From positions 1-64,000 of the forward strand of contig JAQWTI010000026.1 in assembly GCA_029242745.1 (NCBI GenBank): a stretch of 64,000 nt of DNA. Reading direction: 5' to 3'. The notes beneath the pieces were generated by a model. That model was not told the origin of the DNA, made no database searches, and saw nothing but the letters and a program-made list of their open reading frames with translations. Source of the DNA: Acidimicrobiales bacterium (GTDB lineage: Bacteria; Actinomycetota; Acidimicrobiia; Acidimicrobiales; MedAcidi-G1). A program made the translations under genes and the position numbers. Below are positions 19,155-28,371 of this stretch, piece by piece; the first letter of the stretch is position 1, and every line of letters begins with the position of its first letter.

Positions 19155-19849
19155 AGTGCCATCCAGGTACCGCCATCTGCGACGATCGTCCCACCAGTGG
19201 TGAAGGCTGCTCTCGGGTCGGATAGTAGGTCGAGCAATGGTGCTAGATCGGAAACTGGGTCGCCCACCCTCCCTAGTGATGCCAGCGCGGGGTCTCGCAT
19301 CCCTTCGGTTAGTGGAGCTTCACAACCAGCGAAAAATACCCCAGGATCCACCACTAGAACCGATGTGGTCGCTCCATCGGCACCCCACTGTTTGGCGGTG
19401 CCCTTCGCTAGGGCCCGGATTCCCTCACAGGCTGCCCCTGTTGCGACGAAGCCAGCACTGCCACTGAGTGCTGTCGTAGGCAGTACCCACACAAGTCGTC
19501 CGCCCATTGCGGGCGATCGGCCGGCTAGCAGTGGTTGGACAGATCGGACTACTGCCACGGCTTCATCTAGGGGTGCCTCGCAGGCAGCGATCCAGTCCTC
19601 GACCGTTTGGTTGATCACAGCTGTTGGACCCGCGGGGACTGCCGGTACATGAATAACTAGGTTGGGGTAGCCCAATAGTTCTGCGGCAACGTTCAAACCA
19701 GTCGCTGGTGTGTCCAGATCGTATGGTGTCACCTCCGCACTCGGCTTTCGTGAGGGCACAACGACGGCCACCACATGTCCCTGGGCCTCAAGGCCCTCGC
19801 AAAGCGCATCGACAAATGCCCCAGCTCCGACTAGCAATGTGCGAATCAA
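19151..19849 (-). CDS. degenerate SDR-like protein lacking the catalytic Tyr and Lys
   Basis: 232 residues with an SDR outline: a short beta strand and glycines at the start (LLVGAGAF), LVWVLPTTALSGSAG in the serine region and a C-terminus TTGGTIVADGG. The YxxxK motif reads FVATG and the cofactor glycine motif is weak, so it probably lacks dehydrogenase activity. It lies between gdhA and a complete SDR, overlapping both by 4 bp. A regulatory or pairing role with the following SDR is possible (inference); such catalytic-dead/active SDR pairs are known from fatty-acid modules. Confidence 0.65.
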   Translation of the reverse strand: MIRTLLVGAGAFVDALCEGLEAQGHVVAVVVPSRKPSAEVTPYDLDTPATGLNVAAELLGYPNLVIHVPAVPAGPTAVINQTVEDWIAACEAPLDEAVAVVRSVQPLLAGRSPAMGGRLVWVLPTTALSGSAGFVATGAACEGIRALAKGTAKQWGADGATTSVLVVDPGVFFAGCEAPLTEGMRDPALASLGRVGDPVSDLAPLLDLLSDPRAAFTTGGTIVADGGTWMAL

Positions 19850-21114
19850 GGGAAAATGCCCCGCTGCTCGTAGACCACCTGCAGTCGGCGGAGAGCCACT
19901 GCGTAAGCAGCATCCCGGCGGGAATCCACATCAAGGTCTGTACGGAGATCAACCACGGCGTCACAGGCTCGCCACAATGTTTCCCGCAGTCTGTAATCGA
20001 CATCGTCGAGGTCCCATCGTTCGGCGGACCGGTTCTGTAGCCACTCGAAATACGAAACAATCAGGCCCCCGGCATTTACGAGGATGTCGGGCAGCACTTC
20101 GATGCCTCGCTCAGTAAGAATTTTCTCAGCCTCTAACGTGGTAGGGCCGTTGGCTGCCTCCACTATCACCTGCGCTTGAATTTGGCCTGCGTTTTCCGCT
20201 GTGACCTGGTTCTCGAGCGCAGCTGGCACGAGGATGTCGGCCGGGACTCTCCAGTAATCGTCCGGGTCGATCCACATTGCGCCTGGGAAGCCTGCCACTG
20301 TGCCGTGTTCTCGCACCCAGTCGGTGAGGTCGAAAGCATCAATCCCGTCCTCGTCGCTGATGGCGCCGCCGTGGTCCGCCACTGCCACAAGGCGCGCGCC
20401 ATGGACTTGGAGAATGCGGCCAGTAGCGCCACCCACATTGCCAAAACCCTGAATGCTTACCGAGGCACCAGCGAGGTCGAAACCCACTTCGTCAGCCCAG
20501 TGTTGTAGGCAGAATACAACGCCTTGACCGGTGGCTTTATCGCGACCAGGGCTGCCGCCGGTCTCCATGGTCTTGCCCGTCACGATGCGTTTGACATTCT
20601 GGCGTTCAGCAGCACCGGCCGAGTTGGCGTAGGTGTCCATCATCCAGACCATTGACTGGGCGTTACTCCCTAGGTCGGGTGCTGGGATGTCGTGGTCTGG
20701 GCCGATGTTCGAACCCAGGGCGTGGGTGAAGCGGCGGACAACTCGCTCCAACTCGTCGACCTCGAGGGCGTTGGGGTCGAATGAGATCCCGCCCTTGGCG
20801 CCACCGAATGGGATATCACACAGTGCTGACTTCCAGGTCATCCATGAAGCCAGTGCTTTGACCTCATCAAGGTTGACCATCGGGTGGAAGCGCACGCCCC
20901 CCTTGTAGGGGCCCAGGAGGTTGGAGTGCTGGATGCGGTAACCCCTGAAAACTTGGTATTTCCCATTGTTGAGACGAACAGGGAAGTTAACGATAATTTC
21001 ATTTTTAGGCTGGGAGAGGATCGACCGTAGGTCAGACGACAGGTCGATCAGGTTGGCCCCGCGATGGAACTGATCCAGTGCCGTGGCAAAGAGGCTTGTG
21101 GCCGAATCGGACAT
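19846..21114 (-). CDS. gdhA: glutamate dehydrogenase
   Basis: 422 residues, hexameric Glu/Leu/Phe/Val dehydrogenase family. It interconverts glutamate with 2-oxoglutarate and ammonium. Visible motifs are GPYKGGVRFHP, the catalytic-lysine loop FGGAKGGI, PAPDLGS with the catalytic Asp, and the Rossmann motif IQGFGNVGGATGR. The length suits the NAD-type enzymes of archaea and actinobacteria rather than the 450-residue NADP type. AAAGGG lies about 5 nt before the ATG. It is first in a three-gene operon with two SDR-type genes. Confidence 0.93.
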   Translation of the reverse strand: MSDSATSLFATALDQFHRGANLIDLSSDLRSILSQPKNEIIVNFPVRLNNGKYQVFRGYRIQHSNLLGPYKGGVRFHPMVNLDEVKALASWMTWKSALCDIPFGGAKGGISFDPNALEVDELERVVRRFTHALGSNIGPDHDIPAPDLGSNAQSMVWMMDTYANSAGAAERQNVKRIVTGKTMETGGSPGRDKATGQGVVFCLQHWADEVGFDLAGASVSIQGFGNVGGATGRILQVHGARLVAVADHGGAISDEDGIDAFDLTDWVREHGTVAGFPGAMWIDPDDYWRVPADILVPAALENQVTAENAGQIQAQVIVEAANGPTTLEAEKILTERGIEVLPDILVNAGGLIVSYFEWLQNRSAERWDLDDVDYRLRETLWRACDAVVDLRTDLDVDSRRDAAYAVALRRLQVVYEQRGIFP

Positions 21115-21171
21115 GGGGGACCCTTTGGGTCGAGTGAAGATCCTGTTGGAACTTCGTTACTTCTGTTAACG

Positions 21172-23523
21172 CTAGCGGTCCCGATACCGAGTAATCCACG
21201 GCACGATGCCGATTAACAGACTGCCAATGGCTGTGCAAAATGCTGCAGAGGTCCAAGCCGATGCCGGTGGAACCACCAGTTCAAAAGTGTTGCGAACAAA
21301 TGGCCAGGCCATCGCTATCGCGTAGAGGCCTCCCATAGCTCCAGCTAGGCCGATCTTCCAAGGACGAAGTGGCCGGCTGATCACAAGCAGAATGGTTAGA
21401 CCCACACCTAGGAGAGTGAGGGTGGCTGCCGTTCGGGCCTCAGCCAACGAGGCATCTGAGCGCCTGACTATTTCGTAGCAGGCGAAGGTGGCTGCTGCTG
21501 CCGCAGTCCCAGCAGGTAGCGACCAACGGATAACCCGCGTAAGGAATCCTGGCCGGACCAAGGAGTCGTCAGGAGCCAGAGCTAGGAAGAAGCCCGGCAA
21601 ACCGATTGAAACCGTACCAATCAGAGTGAGTTGCTTGGGTAGGAAAGGGAAAGGCACCCCGAATAGGCCGACTAGAGCGGTAAGCAGCAAGGCGTAGGTG
21701 GCCTTGGTTAGGAACAATTTAGCAACCCGCTCAATGTTGTTTATGACTTTTCGACCTTCGGCCAAGACTCGAGGCAGTGTCGAGAAGCGGTCGTCGAGCA
21801 GCACTAGTTGTGCAACAGCCCTTGATGCAGAGCTTCCGGAACCCATCGCAATTCCCATGTCGGCGTCCTTGAGAGCCAGCACGTCGTTGACTCCATCTCC
21901 GGTCATGGCCACCGTGCGCCCGGAGCCTTGCAGGGCGCGCACCATGGCTCGCTTCTGATGAGGAGTGACCCGACCAAACACAGAGTGTTCGGCTAACTCG
22001 CCGCTAAGAGCGTCGGCTAACTCCTTCGGATCATCGGGCAGAGTCCGAGCGTCGATACCACTAGTTGCGCCGGGTATGCCTGCCCGGCGCGCCACGGATG
22101 CCACCGTGGCTGGGTGGTCGCCAGAGATGACCTTCAGGTCAAGGCCTTGATCGATAAACCAGGCCAAGACTTCGGGTGCCTCTGACTTAACTGTGTCCTC
22201 CAGTAGCACTAGGGACATTGGTAGCCGCGCAGGTGGGAGTTGATCACTGGGGGCGTCGGGATTGTGTGCTGAGCGGGTTAGGACAAGAATTCGTTGACCA
22301 TCGTTGGCCAATTCGGCTACTCGGTCACGGGCCACAGACCATTCGCCGGTGGGTAGCAACACGTCGGGAGCTCCAAGGTGGTAAACGACGCGGTCGGTTC
22401 CGTCTAGGCCATGTGGAGCAAATGTGGCGGCGGCCCATTTTCGGGCCGACGAGAACGGCACGGTGTCGACCACTGTCCAGTCCGGTGCGGGCAGAGCGCT
22501 CGCCAAGGCTGACAATGTTGGGTTGGGTGATGGATCGGCCGCCGCCATAGCACCGACGGCAGTTCTGGCGTCACTGTTGGTAGTCGCACCTATGACTTCC
22601 AGGTCAGCGAACGCAATCTCCCCAGTAGTTATGGTGCCCGTCTTGTCGAGACAAAGAGTGTCGACCCGGGCTAAGAGCTCCACCGAGGCCAATTCACGAG
22701 CTAGTGCGTGACGGCGGGCCAGTGTGATGACACCAACAATGAATGAAAGACTGGTTAGCAGCACCAGACCATCGGGAACCATTGCTACAGCTGCGGCTAC
22801 TGTTCCCCTCAGCGCTTCTTGCCAAAGGTCTTCTGTGTTTAGAAGACGTAACAGCAATAGCGCGGCAGCCGGGGGGATGACCATGGTCAACCAGCGGAGG
22901 ACCTGGTTAACCCCGGAACGGAGTTCACTGTCCACCAAGGTAAAACGGCGAGCCTCCTCAGCGAGAGTCACTGCGTAAGAGCCGGCTCCGATTCGAGTGG
23001 CCCGGAAGTAGCCCGTGCCGGCAGATACGAAGCTCCCGGAAAGCACCTCGTCTCCGGTGAACTTGTCAACCGGGTCAGCTTCACCGGTGAGGAGTGACTC
23101 GTCGACTTCTAGACCAGCGCCGTCTAGCACTGTGCCATCGACTACGACCTGATCACCTGGGATCAGTGCCAAAAGGTCGTCGGCTACGACGTCGGAGACT
23201 TCCACCTCAATGGTGCCAACACTTCGAACTACCCGAGCCTTCGGGGCTGAGAGGATGGCCAGCTGGGTAAGAGTGCGTCGGGCTCGAAGCTCCTGGATGG
23301 TGCCAATCACGCTGTTGGAGATGATGACCCCTGCGAAGAGAGCATCTCCAGGAAATCCAGCCACCAGTATCAGGACGAGTAAAGCCCCCATGATTGCATT
23401 GACTGGAGTAAGGACATTGGCGCGCAGGATTTCCCCAGTAGTCCGGACTGGAGCAGCAGGTACATCGTTTACCCGACCATCAGCTATCCGCTCGGCAACC
23501 TCGGCATCAGTCAGACCTTCCAT
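21172..23523 (-). CDS. ctpE: P-type ATPase, CtpE-like (probable calcium transporter)
   Basis: About 783 residues with the full P-type layout. The actuator domain has LTGEADP, the phosphorylation site is CLDKTGTIT (aspartate about residue 293), the hinge is MTGDGVNDVLALKDADMGIAMG, and about ten membrane helices are likely. The N-terminus (LTDAEVAERIADGR, VRTTGEILRANV) resembles mycobacterial CtpE, reported as a Ca2+ importer. The M4 motif reads VPDGL where related pumps have VPEGL. The start at 23523 is preceded by GGAGG; ATG at 23541 overlaps the upstream stop. No heavy-metal-binding domain is present. Confidence 0.85.
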   Translation of the reverse strand: MEGLTDAEVAERIADGRVNDVPAAPVRTTGEILRANVLTPVNAIMGALLVLILVAGFPGDALFAGVIISNSVIGTIQELRARRTLTQLAILSAPKARVVRSVGTIEVEVSDVVADDLLALIPGDQVVVDGTVLDGAGLEVDESLLTGEADPVDKFTGDEVLSGSFVSAGTGYFRATRIGAGSYAVTLAEEARRFTLVDSELRSGVNQVLRWLTMVIPPAAALLLLRLLNTEDLWQEALRGTVAAAVAMVPDGLVLLTSLSFIVGVITLARRHALARELASVELLARVDTLCLDKTGTITTGEIAFADLEVIGATTNSDARTAVGAMAAADPSPNPTLSALASALPAPDWTVVDTVPFSSARKWAAATFAPHGLDGTDRVVYHLGAPDVLLPTGEWSVARDRVAELANDGQRILVLTRSAHNPDAPSDQLPPARLPMSLVLLEDTVKSEAPEVLAWFIDQGLDLKVISGDHPATVASVARRAGIPGATSGIDARTLPDDPKELADALSGELAEHSVFGRVTPHQKRAMVRALQGSGRTVAMTGDGVNDVLALKDADMGIAMGSGSSASRAVAQLVLLDDRFSTLPRVLAEGRKVINNIERVAKLFLTKATYALLLTALVGLFGVPFPFLPKQLTLIGTVSIGLPGFFLALAPDDSLVRPGFLTRVIRWSLPAGTAAAAATFACYEIVRRSDASLAEARTAATLTLLGVGLTILLVISRPLRPWKIGLAGAMGGLYAIAMAWPFVRNTFELVVPPASAWTSAAFCTAIGSLLIGIVPWITRYRDR

Positions 23524-23537
23524 GATTCCTCCGGTAC

Positions 23538-24332
23538 TCATTGGTGTGGACTCACTGCACGCGTATCGGTGAATACGTAGCCGTCCTCAAAGAGGGTAAG
23601 GCGGTGGCGGGTTCCTACGGCAGAGGCGTCGTTGGATTCGTAACCGGCGTCGCCAGGCCACATGGCTACCGGTCCATCGTCAGTACGGGCCATATGGGTC
23701 TCGTAGAACACGGGTTCCTCGGCGTCAAGTATCCGTAGGGCTTCGGATACGGCCTCAAACGGCTGCAGGCGCTTCAGCGTCATCCAAGTTGGTGGAGCCA
23801 GTTCAATCTCACCGTTGTCGCGTCGGACTATGGCATCGATTGGACGCATCCACTCGTGTTCAGTTATCTCACCATCATCGATTGTGATATCTGAGACGAC
23901 TCCTTCGTAGCGGGCTGCAAAAAAGAAGGTTGAGAACCGTTTCGGCATAGTTGGTGGTGGTACCCAGTGGGAGAACCAAACCATGGAAGTTGGTTCTATG
24001 GCGACTGCTGCTTCCTCGGTTGCTTCACGTGCCGCGGCGGCAGCCGCTGTAGCCAACTCGTTGGTACCACCAACGTTGTCCGGTACAACGTCGATGGCGT
24101 CGACCCTTCCTCCGGGGAAGACCCACATCCCTCCGAACGCGATGCTGGAGTTCTTTCGAAGCATCAGAGTTTCGACGCCCTTTTCGCCATCGCGCAGAAC
24201 TACCACGGTGGCTGCAGGTATCAATTCGGATCCACCGTGTTCGGCGTGATGGCGGGCGTAGGCGTCGTACCGTCGATGGTCTCGGTGTTCGGTTGCGCCA
24301 TCCTGGTCTGGTGCGGGGTAGTTCAAGTTCAC
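23538..24332 (-). CDS. NUDIX hydrolase, long NUDT7/NUDT19-like form
   Basis: 264 residues. The NUDIX box is present but split by an insertion: FPGGRVDAIDVVP, a loop, then AAAREATEEAAV (REATEE). This arrangement is typical of the larger CoA- or acyl-CoA-type pyrophosphohydrolases. The N-terminus (IPAATVVVLRDG, LMLRKNSSIAFGG) also fits. The GTG start overlaps the stop of the CoA-transferase gene and its own stop overlaps the ATPase gene region, so the three genes form one operon. Association with a CoA-transferase suggests a CoA-linked substrate (inference). Confidence 0.85.
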   Translation of the reverse strand: MNLNYPAPDQDGATEHRDHRRYDAYARHHAEHGGSELIPAATVVVLRDGEKGVETLMLRKNSSIAFGGMWVFPGGRVDAIDVVPDNVGGTNELATAAAAAAREATEEAAVAIEPTSMVWFSHWVPPPTMPKRFSTFFFAARYEGVVSDITIDDGEITEHEWMRPIDAIVRRDNGEIELAPPTWMTLKRLQPFEAVSEALRILDAEEPVFYETHMARTDDGPVAMWPGDAGYESNDASAVGTRHRLTLFEDGYVFTDTRAVSPHQ

Positions 24333-25516
24333 CGGATCACCTTTTTAGCCCGGAGCTCACCAAGTTTGGCACCACGGCCTATTTCGGTAATCACCTCGTC
24401 AGAATGTTGGCCCAGTATCGGCGCAGCAGGTTCACGGAACGAGGTCGGTGAACCATGGAAGTGTGTTGGTACGCGGTGGTGGCGGATCCATCCGGCCACC
24501 GGATGTTGAAACTTGGCAAACAGATTGTTGGCCACCACCTGAGGGTCGCTGGCGATCTCCTCGACAGACCGGATAATCCCGAATGGGACCTGGTTGCTGT
24601 CCAAGCGGGCTTCGGCTTCAGCGATATCCATGTGCACAGCTTTGTTGCGAACCTCACGGTGAACAGCCTTTGACTTGTCTGGGTTGGCCGTTCGATCACG
24701 GACCGTTGCTAGATCGGAATCTGAGCTATCAACATTTAACGCTTGAGCTAGGCCATGGAACTCGTCGTCGGTGGGGACAACTACGGCTGCGAATCCACCA
24801 TCGAAGGCTAGGGGTGTGTTGTTAGCCGCTATCGCCTGGGGACCTGAATGGTCCCCATCCAGCATGATCTCATGATCTGCGCCGTCAACGAAGAGGAAGG
24901 CGATGCAGGCGTCCAACATCGATAGTTCGATGTGCTGACCGCCGCATCCTCGTTCACGGGCAAAAAGAGCGGCGGTGATTGCTTGACAGGCCGTGTATGC
25001 AGTGACCTTGTCACAGATCAACTGTTTGAGGAATTTAGGCTGATTGTCGTTCAACCCTGTCTGGCTTGCCGCCAGGCCTGATTGAGCCTGAATCACTGTG
25101 TCGTATACACGCCGGTGGCTGTAAGGGCCTATGGGCCCGAAACCGGTCAGGTCAGCGTAGATGATGTCTGGATTGGTAGTCGCCACATCTTCGTAAGTGA
25201 CCCCTATTCGTTCAGCGACACCGGGCCTGAAATTTTGGACTAGAACGTCCGTCTCAGCGATCAGGTCTTGCAGGATGGCGACACCTTCGTCTTGTTTGAG
25301 ATCCAACACGACGGAACGTTTGCCTCTATTCGCTATCTGGAACATGGCGGAGATACCACCAACTGATGATCCGAGCCATCGAACAATGTCGCCGACGGGG
25401 GCCTGCTCTACTTTTATGCATTCAGCACCTTGATCAACGAGCATGCCGGCGGCCAAGGGGCCGGTTAGCGCCACAGATAGGTCGAGGATGCGGATTCCCT
25501 CCATCGGGCCAGACAT
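24329..25516 (-). CDS. class III (CaiB/BaiF) acyl-CoA CoA-transferase
   Basis: 395 residues. It starts with the family pattern GIRILDLSVALTGPLAAGMLVDQGAE. It also has NRGKRSVVLDLKQ, VLVQNFRPG and the central YDTVIQAQSGLAA region. The family moves CoA between carboxylic acids through an aspartyl-CoA intermediate; the expected catalytic Asp position here reads ICDKVTAYTACQAI. The substrate is not evident. First gene of the minus-strand unit with the NUDIX hydrolase and P-type ATPase. Unlike mct it has no specific signature I can tie to a known reaction. Confidence 0.88.
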   Translation of the reverse strand: MSGPMEGIRILDLSVALTGPLAAGMLVDQGAECIKVEQAPVGDIVRWLGSSVGGISAMFQIANRGKRSVVLDLKQDEGVAILQDLIAETDVLVQNFRPGVAERIGVTYEDVATTNPDIIYADLTGFGPIGPYSHRRVYDTVIQAQSGLAASQTGLNDNQPKFLKQLICDKVTAYTACQAITAALFARERGCGGQHIELSMLDACIAFLFVDGADHEIMLDGDHSGPQAIAANNTPLAFDGGFAAVVVPTDDEFHGLAQALNVDSSDSDLATVRDRTANPDKSKAVHREVRNKAVHMDIAEAEARLDSNQVPFGIIRSVEEIASDPQVVANNLFAKFQHPVAGWIRHHRVPTHFHGSPTSFREPAAPILGQHSDEVITEIGRGAKLGELRAKKVIR

Positions 25517-25625
25517 GGGCTGACGGTAGCCGCGCTACTTATTTTGGTAGCAGTCGGACAACGAATGGCTGTACTGCGGCCTCTACGGTCTCAGGTGTGC
25601 TCAGTTGGCTGAACCGGAGGACTTA

Positions 25626-26450
25626 ATGATCGAGGATCTCAACGGACGAGTGGCCGTGGTGACGGGCGGGGCCTCAGGGATTGGACTGGCGATGGCCGAG
25701 GCCTTTCTGGTTGAGGGAATGTCGGTGGTGTTGTCTGACGTCGATCAGGTATCGCTAGTTGCCCAGGTAGATCGCCTCTCGGCTGACGCCGGCGGCCGTG
25801 TCTCGGGTGTGGTCTGTGATGTCGTCGACCCTGACGCCGTTGCCGCTCTGGCTGATAAAGCGAGAGATCGCTATGGGGTGGTGCACGTGCTCTGCAACAA
25901 CGCTGGTGTGGGTCCGGCGGGAGCGATGCTGGCAACCACCGCTTCAGAGTGGCGTTGGACCTTCGATGTAAACGTGCTGGGGGTGGCACATGGTGTGTTG
26001 AACTTCGCCCCCCAAATGGTCGAAGCCGGCGTTGGCCACATTGTCAATGTGGCCTCACAGGCTGGTCTAATGACCAATGTTCTCCTCGGGATGTATTCAG
26101 CTAGCAAGCACGCTGTAGTGGGCTTGTCGGAAGCGCTCTACCGAGAGTTGGAGCTGACTTCGGTGGGGGTGTCCTGCTTGTGTCCGGAGTTGGTTGCCAC
26201 GGAGATCTTTGACGTGGCCCGCCTCCGGCCAAAGTGGGTTGACTCAGGCGAGACCAGTGACACAACGCAGAGATCGTTGGCCGAGATATTGGCTCAACGC
26301 GGTGTTGGCGCTGACTTAGTGGCCAACAGGGTGGTCGAGGCAATTCAAACGGGACGCTTCTGGGTATTCACGCATGACGTCACGGTTCCGGCAGCGATGC
26401 AGCGTTGCAGAGACATAGAGGTTGGGCAGAACCCGTCGGCCTTAGCCTGA
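25626..26450 (+). CDS. SDR-family oxidoreductase
   Basis: 274 residues. Complete classical SDR: TGGASGIGLAMA, NNAGVG, catalytic Ser in NVASQAG, YSASK as YxxxK, and CPELVATEIFD after it. The C-terminal part (AEILAQRGVGADLVANRV, QTGRFWVFTHD) resembles SDRs with a substrate-shielding tail. GGAGG lies 6 nt before the ATG at 25626; the frame is open upstream to 25605. Substrate unknown. The steroid-type genes further along make an alcohol or ketosteroid intermediate possible but unproven. Confidence 0.87.
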   Translation: MIEDLNGRVAVVTGGASGIGLAMAEAFLVEGMSVVLSDVDQVSLVAQVDRLSADAGGRVSGVVCDVVDPDAVAALADKARDRYGVVHVLCNNAGVGPAGAMLATTASEWRWTFDVNVLGVAHGVLNFAPQMVEAGVGHIVNVASQAGLMTNVLLGMYSASKHAVVGLSEALYRELELTSVGVSCLCPELVATEIFDVARLRPKWVDSGETSDTTQRSLAEILAQRGVGADLVANRVVEAIQTGRFWVFTHDVTVPAAMQRCRDIEVGQNPSALA

Positions 26451-26569
26451 CGAGTCAAGATCTAGGTTTTCACCCATTGAACTAGCTGAACGTGGTCGAA
26501 CGGGCCGGTGTGCGCGACAGTCGCAACTAAATCCAAATTTACTTATTGAAAAAATCAACGCAGTGCTTG

Positions 26570-26986
26570 CTAGAAGGGGGCTCGGTCGAACCAGGCACTT
26601 TCCTCACGTAGCCGGCGACTAAGCCAACCGTCGGTCGTCCGGACCAGATCGTGGTGGTACCAGCCGCCGGTAAACCAGGTCTCACCATCAATCAAGCGCA
26701 ACGGGTTGTTAAACACGGCAGAGACGGTGGCTGAATCGCCGACTACTTCTAAGTCGATATTGGTAATCGAGTGCTGGGTCATTTCAAATAGGGGAAGAGA
26801 TTTGGAAAGGAATTCTATGACCTCTTCTAGGTTGCCGGAGATTCCACCGGCTGATGTGTAGTCAATTTCGGCATCATGGGTGAAGACGCTGCGGTAGCGG
26901 GCCCAGTCTCGGCGGTCCACAGCGGTGGCGTACCGGGTAAGGAGATCCTCCACAGCAATCCGGTCTGAAACTTCCTGTATGTCCAT
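26570..26986 (-). CDS. SnoaL-like/NTF2-fold protein
   Basis: 138 residues with the SnoaL_4-type start IQEVSDRIAVEDLLTRYATAVDRRDWARYRSVF and a later IDGETWFTGGWYHHDLVRTTDGW. This cone-shaped fold occurs in ketosteroid isomerases, dehydratases and aromatic dioxygenase small subunits; catalytic identity cannot be assigned. The ATG at 26986 follows TAGGTT (26993-26998 on the minus strand) by 6 nt, consistent with a leaderless transcript. It is divergent from the P450 gene and may act on a related substrate (inference). Confidence 0.8.
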   Translation of the reverse strand: MDIQEVSDRIAVEDLLTRYATAVDRRDWARYRSVFTHDAEIDYTSAGGISGNLEEVIEFLSKSLPLFEMTQHSITNIDLEVVGDSATVSAVFNNPLRLIDGETWFTGGWYHHDLVRTTDGWLSRRLREESAWFDRAPF

Positions 26987-27049
26987 GTCGGCAACCTAGG
27001 TCTCAGAATGAGAGTGGGCTGGATCGGGCTTCACTCCCGATGGGTGCCT

Positions 27050-28333
27050 ATGGTTTCGCTCATGAAGAACGCATCGGAGCCTGCAGATCTGTATCCGGAC
27101 TTGGACCTTTCGGGTGTTGACCCGTTCTGGTCTGGGCCAATGGAAGGCCGTCTGGCTGGGTTTGCGGCGTTACGCCGACATGACCCGATCCGCTTTTTCC
27201 CCGAGGAGGATTCGGAATACTTGTCCGCAGGTCCGGGCTACTGGGCGGTCACGCGTCATGCCGACGTGGTTGAGGTGAGCCGTCGACCGGATTCGTTCTG
27301 CTCAGGTGAGGGAACCAACATCCCTGACCTTCCCGCGGAGTTTCGGGAGTTTTTTGGGTCCATGATCAACATGGACGATCCTCGACACGCCCGGTTTCGC
27401 AAAATTGTCTCGGCTGGTTTCACTCCCCGGATGATGAGGTCATTGGATGAGGGTGTGGAGCGGACAGCTACGAACGTCGTGGACCAGATAGTCGGTCTCG
27501 GATCTTGTGATTTCGTGACAGAGGTTGCGGCTCGACTCCCGCTGGTTGTGATCTGCGAGATGATGGGTATCGCTCCAGAGTTCCACGATGAGGTGTTTCG
27601 TCTGTCTAATATCGTGCTGAGCCAGGGTGACTTGGAGTACATCCCGGAGGGGGTTAACCCACTCGAGGCGTTTCTGTCCGCTGGGGCAGGCCTGTCAGCC
27701 ATCATGCAGGAGACGGCAGAGGTCCGCCGAGGGGGCGATGGTGATGACCTCACTTCAATACTGGTAAACGCTGAGGTGGACGGCGAGCGACTAACTGCCG
27801 AAGAGTTGGCATCATTTTTTGTTCTGCTTTGTGTCGCTGGTAACGAGACGACCCGAAATGCCATCTCGTGGGGCCTCCACTACCTCACAGCCAATCCGGA
27901 CCAGCGGGACTGCTGGTTGGCTGACCTCAACGGGGTGACGTCAACGGCTGTAGAGGAGATCGTTCGGATGGCTAGTCCGGTGATTTACTTTCGACGCACA
28001 GCGACCACTAACGGGGTGCGGCTTGGCGACCGCGAGTTCAATGCGGGAGACAAGCTGGTGCTTTGGTATGCCTCAGCCAACCGAGACGAGGCGGTGTTTG
28101 AAGATCCCGACCGCTTCGATGTAACTCGTGATCCGAACCCTCACCTTGGCTTTGGTGGCCCTGGTCCTCACTTCTGCCTAGGGGCACACTTGGCCCGCCG
28201 TGAGGTAGGCGTAATGTTTCGTGAGTTGCTAACTCGTGTACCAGATATCCACGCAACCAGTGAGCCGGATCGTTTGCGATCCAACTTCGTTAATGGCATA
28301 AAGCACCTCCCCTGCGCCTATACGCCGGTGTAG
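27050..28333 (+). CDS. cytochrome P450, CYP125/CYP142-like
   Basis: About 427 residues. It has the oxygen-activation helix AGNETTRN, the ExxR motif EEIVR, the PERF-region equivalent EDPDRFDV and the heme loop FGGPGPHFCLGAHLARRE with the axial cysteine. The ends NPNPHLGFGG and RLRSNFVNGIKHLP closely recall mycobacterial CYP125, which oxidises the terminal side-chain carbon of cholesterol. With the ipd genes 10 kb downstream, a sterol or long-chain side-chain hydroxylase is likely (inference). The frame opens at 27008; ATG at 27050 or 27062 fits the family better and no strong ribosome site decides. Confidence 0.85.
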   Translation: MVSLMKNASEPADLYPDLDLSGVDPFWSGPMEGRLAGFAALRRHDPIRFFPEEDSEYLSAGPGYWAVTRHADVVEVSRRPDSFCSGEGTNIPDLPAEFREFFGSMINMDDPRHARFRKIVSAGFTPRMMRSLDEGVERTATNVVDQIVGLGSCDFVTEVAARLPLVVICEMMGIAPEFHDEVFRLSNIVLSQGDLEYIPEGVNPLEAFLSAGAGLSAIMQETAEVRRGGDGDDLTSILVNAEVDGERLTAEELASFFVLLCVAGNETTRNAISWGLHYLTANPDQRDCWLADLNGVTSTAVEEIVRMASPVIYFRRTATTNGVRLGDREFNAGDKLVLWYASANRDEAVFEDPDRFDVTRDPNPHLGFGGPGPHFCLGAHLARREVGVMFRELLTRVPDIHATSEPDRLRSNFVNGIKHLPCAYTPV

Positions 28334-28358
28334 GGAGCTAGTTGCTAGGTCGCAGTCC

Positions 28359-28371
28359 TACGATTCCCAGT
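28359..28371 (+). promoter_or_regulatory. -10 box of a leaderless promoter (methyltransferase gene)
   Basis: TACGAT (28359-28364) followed by exactly 7 nt and the ATG at 28372. No ribosome binding site precedes this ATG. The same spacing recurs at several other starts in the window. Confidence 0.5.
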
